Below the pieces are notes generated by a model that searched no databases, had not been told where the DNA came from, and saw nothing but the letters and a program-made list of their open reading frames with translations. From assembly GCF_033441515.1 (NCBI RefSeq), contig NZ_JAWQJT010000003.1, forward strand, positions 2,046,001 to 2,110,000: a stretch of DNA of 64,000 nucleotides, in the 5' to 3' direction. Positions 26,096 to 33,325 of this stretch are shown piece by piece. Numbering within the stretch: the first letter of the stretch is position 1; the number at the start of each line of letters is the position of its first letter. The DNA is from Amycolatopsis solani. Its GTDB lineage: Bacteria; Actinomycetota; Actinomycetes; Mycobacteriales; Pseudonocardiaceae. A program made the position numbers and the translations under genes.

Positions 26096-27071
26096 ACGCG
26101 TAGATGAAGCTCGACGCCTCGGCGTACCCGAGCCGGTAGGCGACGTCCTCGACCGACAGCACGCCGGTGTCGAGCAGCTCTTCGGCCAGCGTGTGGCGGA
26201 CTTCGTCGACCAGCGCCCGGTAGCTCGTGCCCGCTTCGGTCAGGCGGCGGCGCAGCGTCCGCGTGCTGAGGGTGAGCTGACGGGCGATCTCGTCCATGCC
26301 GGCGTCGACGCCGCCAAGGCGGACCAGGCGTTCGCGGACCTGCTGGGAGATGCCCGAGCGCTGCCGCCGCCGGGCAACCAGCGCCTCGCACTGCGCGGCG
26401 CACAGCGCGACGGTCTGGTCGTTGGCCTGCGGCAACGGGAGCAGCAGCAGCGCCGGATCGAGCGTCGCGCGGCAGGCCTCGGCACCGAAGCGCGGCCGCA
26501 GCCCGAACGTCTTCAGGTAGGCGTCCACCTCGGCCGGCTCGTGCCGGAAGCTCAGGTCGTCCAGCGCGATTTCCGGCAGCAGGTCGCGCATGACGGTGAA
26601 GATGGCGGCGAGGTCGCGCAGCACGAGGAAACGGGCGACGTCGGCGGGGACGCGCGTGTCGTCGAGCTCGAGCGTCAGGCGGTCGCTCTCGAGCGTGACG
26701 TGCGGGATGCAGAACGCGAAACTGAGGTCGAAGTAGCGCAACGAGAACAGCATCGCGTCGCGCAGCGTCGGGCTGCTGATGCAGGCGAAGCCGAAGATGC
26801 CGAAGGTGGTGACGCGGTACCGGCTCCCGAGCTCCAGCGCCGTCGCGTCCGAACCGTCCAGTTCGCTCAGCGCCCGGACGACGGCCAGTTCCTGACGGGC
26901 GTCCACCTGGACGCCCGCGTCGGTGAGCAGCTCCGGGGACAACGTCGTCGCGGCCAGCAGCTGGTCCGCGGGCAGGCCGCGTTCGGCGGCGAACCGGGTC
27001 ATCAGTTCGATGCTCGCGGTGCCGCGCGGGAAGTCCCAATCGCCGACGGCGGGCGCGGCGAGCTCGGCCAT
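26016..27071 (-). CDS. AraC-family transcriptional regulator (OruR/ArgR-like N-terminal domain)
   Basis: A 351-residue protein. Residues about 30-210 form the arabinose-binding-type ligand domain of the OruR group (TFGIFGFACISSPTLRDAM, LSFRHEPAEVDAYL). Residues about 240-340 form the AraC DNA-binding domain (GMDEIARQLTLSTRTLRRRL, SVEDVAYRLGYAEASSFIYAFKRWTG). Its 3' end overlaps the convergent TetR gene by 80 bp. It is divergent from the AlkZ-like glycosylase gene (gap 79 bp) and could regulate it. Confidence 0.88.
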   Translation of the reverse strand: MAELAAPAVGDWDFPRGTASIELMTRFAAERGLPADQLLAATTLSPELLTDAGVQVDARQELAVVRALSELDGSDATALELGSRYRVTTFGIFGFACISSPTLRDAMLFSLRYFDLSFAFCIPHVTLESDRLTLELDDTRVPADVARFLVLRDLAAIFTVMRDLLPEIALDDLSFRHEPAEVDAYLKTFGLRPRFGAEACRATLDPALLLLPLPQANDQTVALCAAQCEALVARRRQRSGISQQVRERLVRLGGVDAGMDEIARQLTLSTRTLRRRLTEAGTSYRALVDEVRHTLAEELLDTGVLSVEDVAYRLGYAEASSFIYAFKRWTGMTPAAFARRFRAARQAPPGR

Positions 27072-27137
27072 GGCCGGAAGTATGGATCACGCGCTTTCGG
27101 CGTGCAATCGAGGACCGGAACTGTCCGGGGTGATCGT

Positions 27138-27143
27138 TAGGGT
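27138..27143 (+). promoter_or_regulatory. -10 box TAGGGT of the leaderless AlkZ-like gene
   Basis: TAGGGT lies 7 nt before GTG 27151. The alternative in-frame GTGs at 27130 and 27142 lie before or inside the box, which favours 27151 as the start. Confidence 0.45.
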
Positions 27144-27150
27144 GAGCGCC

Positions 27151-28245
27151 GTGGAGACCTTGAGCCGACGGGCCCTGAACCGGGCGACGCTGGAGCGCCA
27201 GCTGCTGCTCCGCCGCGCGAAGCTGTCCGCGTTGGCGGCGGTGGAGCACCTGGCCGGGCTCCAGGCGCAGGCGCCGTTCCCGCCGTACTACGCGCTGTGG
27301 GCGCGGCTGCACGGCTTCCGGCAGGCGGACCTGGCCGCGCTGCTGGAAAGCAGGCAGGTGGTCCGGATCGCGCTGATGCGCGGCACGGTCCACCTGGTGA
27401 CGGCGGCGGACGCGCTGGCGTGGCGGCCGGTGGTCCAGGTGCTGTACGAGCGCGACCTCAAGACGAACACCCAGCACGCGGCGCCGCTGGCCGGCTTGGA
27501 CCACGCCGAGGTCGCCACGGCGGCGCGTGAGCTGCTCGCGCGCTCGGCGTTGTCGAGCACGGCACTCGGCGCGGAGCTGGCCCGGCGGTGGGACGTCCCG
27601 GCGGCGTCCCTGACCCACCTGGCGCGGGCCCGGCTGCCGCTGGTGCAGACCCCGCCGCGGGCGATCTGGGGCAAGGCCGGGCAGACCACGTACGCGTGCC
27701 TGGAGGAGTGGGTCGGCTCGCCGCTTTCGCCGCCCTCGCCCGCTTCGCTGATCGCGCGGTACCTCCGGGCGTTCGGCCCGGCGTCCGTGGCGGACGTCCA
27801 GGCGTGGGCGGGCATCACGCGGCTCGGCGAGGCGGCCGCTTCGATGGACCTGCGGCGCTACCGCGATCCGGACGGGCGGGAGCTGCTGGACCTGCCGGAG
27901 CTGACGGTGCCGGATCCCGACGTGCCGGCCCCGCCGCGGCTGCTGGGGCCGTTCGACCAGACGATCCTGTCCTACGCGGACCGGACGCGGGTGATCTCCG
28001 ACGACTACCGCAAGCGGGTCATCACGCAGAACGGGCTGGTCAAGGGCACGCTGCTGGTGGGCGGGTTCGTCCGCGGCTTCTGGGAGATCAAGACGGCGAA
28101 GAAGGCGGCGGTGGTCGAGCTGACGCCGTTCGAGAAGCTGCCGAAGCGGGACCTGGCGGCGCTGGAGAGCGCGGCCGGGCAGCTGATGAGCTGGGCCGAG
28201 CCGACCGCGGAGACGCAGGAGGTGCGGGTGGCCACGCCGGCGTGA
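27151..28245 (+). CDS. Winged-helix AlkZ-family DNA glycosylase
   Basis: A 364-residue protein of the HTH_42 (YcaQ/AlkZ) superfamily built from three winged-helix domains. The QxQ catalytic motif of the AlkZ-like branch is present at Q38-A-Q40 (HLAGLQAQAPFPPYY). AlkX/YcaQ enzymes carry QxD instead. Other blocks are RGTVHLVTAADAL, ARLPLVQTPPRAIWG and LLGPFDQTILSYADR. AlkZ excises azinomycin-type interstrand crosslinks as a self-resistance enzyme. There is no obvious DNA-alkylating biosynthetic cluster in view, so this may be a general alkylation-repair homologue. Confidence 0.83.
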   Translation: METLSRRALNRATLERQLLLRRAKLSALAAVEHLAGLQAQAPFPPYYALWARLHGFRQADLAALLESRQVVRIALMRGTVHLVTAADALAWRPVVQVLYERDLKTNTQHAAPLAGLDHAEVATAARELLARSALSSTALGAELARRWDVPAASLTHLARARLPLVQTPPRAIWGKAGQTTYACLEEWVGSPLSPPSPASLIARYLRAFGPASVADVQAWAGITRLGEAAASMDLRRYRDPDGRELLDLPELTVPDPDVPAPPRLLGPFDQTILSYADRTRVISDDYRKRVITQNGLVKGTLLVGGFVRGFWEIKTAKKAAVVELTPFEKLPKRDLAALESAAGQLMSWAEPTAETQEVRVATPA

Positions 28246-28286
28246 CCCGTGGCCGAAATTCTCAATTGGGTGACCGATGGTGTCCT

Positions 28287-28314
28287 GTTGTCACAACCTT
28301 CGGGTGCGTAACTT
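28287..28314 (+). promoter_or_regulatory. Inverted repeat and -10 box of the monooxygenase operon
   Basis: GTTGT-C-ACAAC (28287-28297) is a perfect 5-bp inverted repeat. It precedes a possible -10 TAACTT (28309-28314), which lies 7 nt before ATG 28322. The spacing suggests a leaderless transcript with an operator in the -35 region. Confidence 0.4.
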
Positions 28315-28321
28315 TTTCCGC

Positions 28322-29785
28322 ATGAGTAGTTCGGCGAAGGGGCCGTCGGTGCTGATCGTGGGCACCGGCTTCGGTGGCATCGGCACGGCGATCGAGCTGA
28401 AGCGGGCCGGGTTCACCGACTTCACGATCCTGGAGAGCGCGGCCGAGGCCGGCGGGGTCTGGCGCGACAACACCTACCCCGGCGCCGCCTGCGACATCCC
28501 GTCGCCGCTGTACTCCTTCTCCTTCGAGCCCAACCCGCGGTGGCCGAAGCGGTTCTCCTACCAGCCGGACATCCTCGCCTACCTGCGCGGCGTCATCACC
28601 AAGTACGGCCTCGAGCCGCACATCCGGTACCGGACCGAGGTCACCGCGGCCGCGTTCGACGAAGCCCGCGGCGTCTGGGTCGTCGAGACGAAGGGCGGCG
28701 AAACGTACGAGGCGAACGTCTTCGTACCCGCCGTCGGGCAGCTGTCGCGACCGGTGCTGCCGGACATCCCCGGCCGCGAGGACTTCGCCGGCGACGCCTT
28801 CCACTCCGCGCGCTGGGACCACGGCGTCGAGCTGACCGGCAAGCGCGTCGCCGTGATCGGGACCGGGGCCAGCGCCGTGCAGTTCGTGCCCGAACTGCGC
28901 AAGCACGCCCAGCACGTCACCGTCTTCCAGCGCACGCCGCCGTACGTCATGGCGAAGTCCGATCCGAGTTACCGGAAGTGGCAGCACTGGCTGTTCGAGC
29001 ACCTGCCGCCCACGCAGCTGCTCGGCAGGCTGCGCATCTTCCTGCTCGCCGAGTACGCGACCTTCGCGATGACGAAGCACCCCGTGCTGGCGAAGATGTT
29101 CGAGCTGCGGACCGCGCAGCTGCGGCGCCGCCACATCAAGGACCGCGAGCTGCGCGCGAAGCTGACGCCGTCCTACCCCCTCGGCTGCAAGCGGATCCTC
29201 TTCACCAACGACTACCTGCCCGCGCTGGCCCAGCCGAACGTCGACGTCGAGACGCGGCGGATCACCTCGCTCACCGAAAAGGGCGTGCGCGTCGAAGACG
29301 GGACGGAGATCGAGGCGGACGTCGTGGTCTACGGCACCGGGTTCGCCGCGACGGACTTCCTCGGCCCGATGGAGGTGCGCGGCCTCGGCGGCCGCTCGCT
29401 CGCGGAGGAGTGGTCCGGCGGCGCGCGGGCGTACCTCGGCATGACCGTGCCCGGGTTCCCGAACCTGTTCTGCGTCTACGGGCCGAACACCAACCTCGGC
29501 GCCGGGTCGATCATCTACATGCTCGAGCGCCAAGCCCGCTACATCCGCCAAGCGGTCGAGCAGCTCGCCCGGCCCGGCGTGTCCTATTTGGACGTGCGGC
29601 CCGACGTCGAGCAGCGCTACGACGACGAGGTGCAGGACCGGCTGGGCCACAGCGTGTGGAGCGCCTGCACGAGCTGGTACCGCCAAGCCGACGGCCGCGT
29701 CACGACCAACTGGCCGGGCCTGGTCACCGAGTACGACCGCCGGACCCGGCGGCTCGACCCCGCCGACTACCGGGTGGTGGCGTGA
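28322..29785 (+). CDS. Flavin-containing monooxygenase, Baeyer-Villiger type
   Basis: A 487-residue class B flavoprotein. The FAD-binding loop is GTGFGGIGTA (near residue 15), the Baeyer-Villiger fingerprint FxGxxxHxxxWD appears as FAGDAFHSARWD, and the NADPH loop is VIGTGASAVQ. A second FAD-related block is YGTGFAATDF. Family members insert oxygen into ketones; the substrate is unknown. It shares a TGATG overlap with the downstream GMC oxidoreductase gene. An alcohol-to-ketone-to-ester sequence is therefore possible, for example on a steroid or terpenoid. Confidence 0.88.
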   Translation: MSSSAKGPSVLIVGTGFGGIGTAIELKRAGFTDFTILESAAEAGGVWRDNTYPGAACDIPSPLYSFSFEPNPRWPKRFSYQPDILAYLRGVITKYGLEPHIRYRTEVTAAAFDEARGVWVVETKGGETYEANVFVPAVGQLSRPVLPDIPGREDFAGDAFHSARWDHGVELTGKRVAVIGTGASAVQFVPELRKHAQHVTVFQRTPPYVMAKSDPSYRKWQHWLFEHLPPTQLLGRLRIFLLAEYATFAMTKHPVLAKMFELRTAQLRRRHIKDRELRAKLTPSYPLGCKRILFTNDYLPALAQPNVDVETRRITSLTEKGVRVEDGTEIEADVVVYGTGFAATDFLGPMEVRGLGGRSLAEEWSGGARAYLGMTVPGFPNLFCVYGPNTNLGAGSIIYMLERQARYIRQAVEQLARPGVSYLDVRPDVEQRYDDEVQDRLGHSVWSACTSWYRQADGRVTTNWPGLVTEYDRRTRRLDPADYRVVA

Positions 29786-31443
29786 TGGACTACGACGTCC
29801 TCGTGATCGGCTCGGGCTTCGGCGGCAGCGTGACCGCGTTGCGGCTGACCGAGAAGGGCTACCGCGTCGGCGTGCTGGAGACCGGCCGCCGCTTCGCCGA
29901 CGACGAGTTCGCCAAGACGTCGTGGCGGCTGCGGAAGTACCTGTGGGCGCCCGCGCTGGGCTGTTTCGGCATCCAGCGGCTGACGTTGCTGAAGAACACC
30001 TTCGTGATGAGCGGCTCCGGCGTCGGCGGTGGTTCGCTGGTGTACGCGAACACGCTGTACGAGCCCCCGGACAAGTTCTACGAAGACCCGCAGTGGGCGC
30101 ACATCACGGACTGGAAGGCCGAGCTGGCGCCGTACTACGACCAGGCGAAGCGGATGCTCGGCGTGGTCGAAAACCCGGCGACGACGGCGGCCGACCGGGT
30201 GCTGCGGGACGTGGCCGAAGACATGGGCATCGGCCACACCTACCGCCGCACGCCGGTCGGGGTCTACTTCGGACAGTCCGGAGTGGACCCGTTCTTCGGC
30301 GGCGCGGGCCCGGCGCGGCAGTCGTGCACGCTGTGCGGCGAGTGCATGACCGGCTGCCGGGTCGGGGCGAAGAACACGACGGTGAAGAACTACCTCTACC
30401 TGGCCGAGCAGGCGGGCGCGGAGGTGCACCCGCTGACGACGGCGGTGTCCGTCCGGCCGATCGACGGCGGCTACGCGGTGGACACGCGACGGACCGGCGG
30501 CCTTTCGCGGCGGACGTTCACCGCGACGCAGGTGGTGTTCTCGGCGGCTTCGCTGGGAACGCAACGACTGCTGCACCGCATGCGCGACAACGGAACGCTG
30601 CCGCACGTGTCCCCGCGGCTCGGGCTCCTGGCCCGCACGAACTCCGAGGCGGTGCTGGCGGCGCGGTCGCTGCGCGAGGACACGGACTATTCGCGGGGCG
30701 TCGCGATCACGTCGTCGATCCACCCGGACGCGGTGACGCACGTGGAGCCGGTGCGGTACGGGCGCGGCAGCAACGTGATGGGCCTGATGGCGACGGTGCT
30801 CGTCGACGGCGTGCCGGGCCGCAAGCGCTGGGTGCTGGGGTTGCGCGAGTTGTGGCGTTCTCGCCGCGACCTGCTGCGCATCCACAACCCGCGGCACTGG
30901 TCGGAGCGGATGATCGGGCTGCTGGTGATGCAGACGCTCGACAACTCCGTGACGACGTACACGAAACGCGGCCTGTTCGGCCGCCGCATGACGACCCGCC
31001 AAGGCGCGGGCGCGCCGTCCCCGGAGTGGATCCCGGCGGGCCACGAGGTGACCCGCCGGGTCGCTTCGAAGATCGGCGGCCTCCCCCAGGGCGCGTGGAC
31101 GGACATGCTGAACACCCCGATCACGGGCCACTTCATCGGCGGCTGCACGATCGGCGACTCCCCCGCGTCGGGCGTGGTCGACCCGTACCAGCGGCTGTAC
31201 GGCCACCCGGGCCTGCACGTGGTGGACGGCTCGGCGATCACGGCGAACCTGGGCGTGAACCCGTCACTGACGATCACGGCCCAGGCGGAGCGGGCGATGG
31301 CGTTCTGGCCGAACCACGGGGAAGCGGACCCACGCCCGGCGTTGGGCACGGAGTACCGACGGGTGGCGGCGGTGGCCCCGAAGAACCCGGCGGTGCCGTC
31401 GGAGGCCCCGGGTGCGCTGCGCTTGCCGGTGGTGGAACGGTGA
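29785..31443 (+). CDS. GMC oxidoreductase (cholesterol-oxidase-like) with Cys-rich motif
   Basis: A 552-residue FAD enzyme of the GMC family. The N-terminal dinucleotide fold is VIGSGFGGSVTA, the second FAD region is MSGSGVGGGSLVYANTL, and the C-terminus has VVDGSAITANLGVNPSLTITA. Its closest recognisable relatives are ChoD-type putative cholesterol oxidases. Residues C181, C184, C187 and C191 form CxxCxxCxxxC, a pattern usual for 4Fe-4S ferredoxins and conserved in this subgroup, so a cluster is possible. ATG 29785 overlaps the monooxygenase stop by one base; the frame continues far upstream but only as a shadow. Confidence 0.88.
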   Translation: MDYDVLVIGSGFGGSVTALRLTEKGYRVGVLETGRRFADDEFAKTSWRLRKYLWAPALGCFGIQRLTLLKNTFVMSGSGVGGGSLVYANTLYEPPDKFYEDPQWAHITDWKAELAPYYDQAKRMLGVVENPATTAADRVLRDVAEDMGIGHTYRRTPVGVYFGQSGVDPFFGGAGPARQSCTLCGECMTGCRVGAKNTTVKNYLYLAEQAGAEVHPLTTAVSVRPIDGGYAVDTRRTGGLSRRTFTATQVVFSAASLGTQRLLHRMRDNGTLPHVSPRLGLLARTNSEAVLAARSLREDTDYSRGVAITSSIHPDAVTHVEPVRYGRGSNVMGLMATVLVDGVPGRKRWVLGLRELWRSRRDLLRIHNPRHWSERMIGLLVMQTLDNSVTTYTKRGLFGRRMTTRQGAGAPSPEWIPAGHEVTRRVASKIGGLPQGAWTDMLNTPITGHFIGGCTIGDSPASGVVDPYQRLYGHPGLHVVDGSAITANLGVNPSLTITAQAERAMAFWPNHGEADPRPALGTEYRRVAAVAPKNPAVPSEAPGALRLPVVER

Positions 31444-32784
31444 TCAGCGGCCCCAGGTGGCCGGCCCGCTCGAGGTGATCAGGACCCGCTGGGCGACGAA
31501 CCGGATGAGGTCGAGGTCGTAGGTGAGCAGCTTCGATTCCGGCCCGAAGGGCCGCAACGGCTCGCCGCGGCCGTTGCCGCCTTCTTTTCCGTGGACGATC
31601 CGGCAGCGCAGGTCGTAGATCCGGTCGGCCACCTGCTCGACGAGCGACGCGCTGGTGTCCTTGGGGTTGAGCAACCGGACGTCGGCGATCCGTTTCTTGT
31701 CGGCCATCGCCGCGGCCCCGCGCGGGTGGGCTTCGCGGTATCGGGCGAGTTCGCCCGCGTCGAGGCAGCGCGTCACGGTGGCCTTCAGCTGCTCACGCTC
31801 GGTACCCGCGGTGCGGTCGGTGTCGGTGATCGTCTCGATGACCCGGCCGAGCGTGATGTCGTCGTCGTGGTCGAAGCGGGGATCCCGGAGCAGATCGCGA
31901 AGCTTCTGGACGGCGGCTGCTCGAGCGTACTTGGGCATGAAGAACTCGAGGACTTGGTAGTAGGCGAGGTATTCCAGCAGCGGTGCGGATACCAGTGTCC
32001 GCGCGTAGAGGTACAAGGACGCGGCGTCGTCATTGTGCGTGAGCACGGGGAACCGCGGCCTCTTGGTCGATGAAGGCTCCTCTTCTCTCGGCTCGGAAGC
32101 CCACTCCACACGGATGTCTTTCTTCAGCCGAAACGCGGAGCCGTAGCTCAGGTCGAGGTCGATGAAGAACGAGGTGGCTATCTCCTGAAGCAGTCGCAGC
32201 GCCTGGTCGTGCCGGTCGGTGGCGACACCGGTGATCACGACGCCCCACGAGCTGGGATACGCCCGGCAAGCCACTCGCAACGCCCTCGGTGGCGGGCGCT
32301 GGATCGTGATCGACAGCCCCTCCACCGCCGGGTGTTCGACACACAGCCTGACCGGTTCGCGGAAGGCGGTACCGGACGGTTCCTCGCCCTCTCGCGGGGT
32401 CAGGTCCGGGTCGTCCTCCGGCATGGCCGCAAGGCCCGGGATCTCCCTCCGGAGGAGACCGAATCCGTCGGAGCGGTGGTCGAGGGCAGCGACCACCGTG
32501 CTGGAGGAGCGGTCGAGGAAAGCGTCGTAGTCGCCGAGGAAGACCCAGTGCGCGAAGTCGGTCGAAGCCCAGTCCGCCGCGTCCCCCCGCGAGATGCGCA
32601 CTCTGCGCTCGGCACGGCCGGCGGGGAAGTCGATCTGCAGTTCCGGCTCGGCGGTGATCGCTACGGTCGGATGAGCGTTCCAGCGCAGGGTCCACACCTT
32701 CAGCCCGGCAGCGTGCGCACGATCGGCGATCTGCCGCAACTCCGGGGCCAGCTCGTCATCCTGCTCCGCGTCCGAAGGAGTCAC
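31444..32784 (-). CDS. Uncharacterised protein with C-terminal HEPN-like domain
   Basis: A 446-residue protein (start taken as GTG 32784; an in-frame start at 32853 would overlap the divergent PPOX gene). Residues about 1-230 form a beta-rich region I do not recognise. Residues about 265-430 are helical, beginning LEYLAYYQVLEFFMPKY and ending with DLRCRIVHGKEG, where R393-x4-H398 fits the HEPN RNase motif Rx4-6H. HEPN RNases occur in toxin-antitoxin and antiphage systems. The gene stands alone, between the GMC gene and a divergent PPOX gene, and is less GC-biased than its neighbours. Function unknown. Confidence 0.6.
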   Translation of the reverse strand: MTPSDAEQDDELAPELRQIADRAHAAGLKVWTLRWNAHPTVAITAEPELQIDFPAGRAERRVRISRGDAADWASTDFAHWVFLGDYDAFLDRSSSTVVAALDHRSDGFGLLRREIPGLAAMPEDDPDLTPREGEEPSGTAFREPVRLCVEHPAVEGLSITIQRPPPRALRVACRAYPSSWGVVITGVATDRHDQALRLLQEIATSFFIDLDLSYGSAFRLKKDIRVEWASEPREEEPSSTKRPRFPVLTHNDDAASLYLYARTLVSAPLLEYLAYYQVLEFFMPKYARAAAVQKLRDLLRDPRFDHDDDITLGRVIETITDTDRTAGTEREQLKATVTRCLDAGELARYREAHPRGAAAMADKKRIADVRLLNPKDTSASLVEQVADRIYDLRCRIVHGKEGGNGRGEPLRPFGPESKLLTYDLDLIRFVAQRVLITSSGPATWGR

Positions 32785-32829
32785 GATCGCAGAGCCTGGC
32801 ACATCCGGCCGCCCACGAGCAATTCTCGC

Positions 32830-32835
32830 TAAGCT
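32830..32835 (+). promoter_or_regulatory. -10 box TAAGCT of the leaderless PPOX gene
   Basis: TAAGCT lies 7 nt before GTG 32843 with no ribosome binding site between. The same 58-bp gap must also hold the promoter of the divergent HEPN-like gene, whose possible -10 (CAGGCT, minus strand 32798-32793) is 8 nt from its start. Confidence 0.45.
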
Positions 32836-32842
32836 CCCCTTC

Positions 32843-33325
32843 GTGCTGCCCAACGAGGTCGTCGACGTCCTGAACCGCCCCGCCAGTCAGGAACTCCTCG
32901 CCCGGACCATCGCGCGGCTCGGTTACGTCGCCCAAGATGGCACGCCGCGGACGATTCCGATCGGGTTCACCTGGACTGGTGCGGAATTCGTCCTCTGCAC
33001 GGCCAAGAACGCGGCCAAAGTCCGATCACTGAAGAAGAACCCCGCCGTCGCGCTGACGATCGACACCGAGGCGCAGCCGCCCCAGATCCTGCTCGTCCGC
33101 GGGAGCAGCACGCAGGAAGCCCTCGACCACGTCCCCGACGAATTCCTCCAGCAGGCAAAGGGAATGCCGCCCGAGCAGGCCGCCGCTTGGGAGGCCGAGG
33201 TCCGCGATCTCTACCGAGACGGCATGGTGCGGATCAAGATAACCCCCTCCTGGGCGAAGCTGATCGACTTCGAAACCACCCTGCCCAGCGCCGTCGAAGA
33301 ACTGCTTCGCCGGAAGCGCGGCTAG
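32843..33325 (+). CDS. Pyridoxamine 5'-phosphate oxidase-fold protein
   Basis: A 160-residue split-barrel flavin/F420-type protein (PPOX family): ARLGYVAQDGTPRTIPIGFTWTG, then FVLCTAKNAAKVRSLKKNPAVALTID. Family members bind FMN, F420 or haem and reduce varied substrates; this one cannot be narrowed. The stop overlaps the stop of the convergent regulator by 4 bp (CTAG), so there is no room for a terminator between them. Confidence 0.85.
   Translation: MLPNEVVDVLNRPASQELLARTIARLGYVAQDGTPRTIPIGFTWTGAEFVLCTAKNAAKVRSLKKNPAVALTIDTEAQPPQILLVRGSSTQEALDHVPDEFLQQAKGMPPEQAAAWEAEVRDLYRDGMVRIKITPSWAKLIDFETTLPSAVEELLRRKRG

Noticed and set aside
28540..29784. N-terminal extension of the GMC oxidoreductase frame
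   Set aside because: It is a shadow of the monooxygenase gene. The GMC fold begins at ATG 29785.
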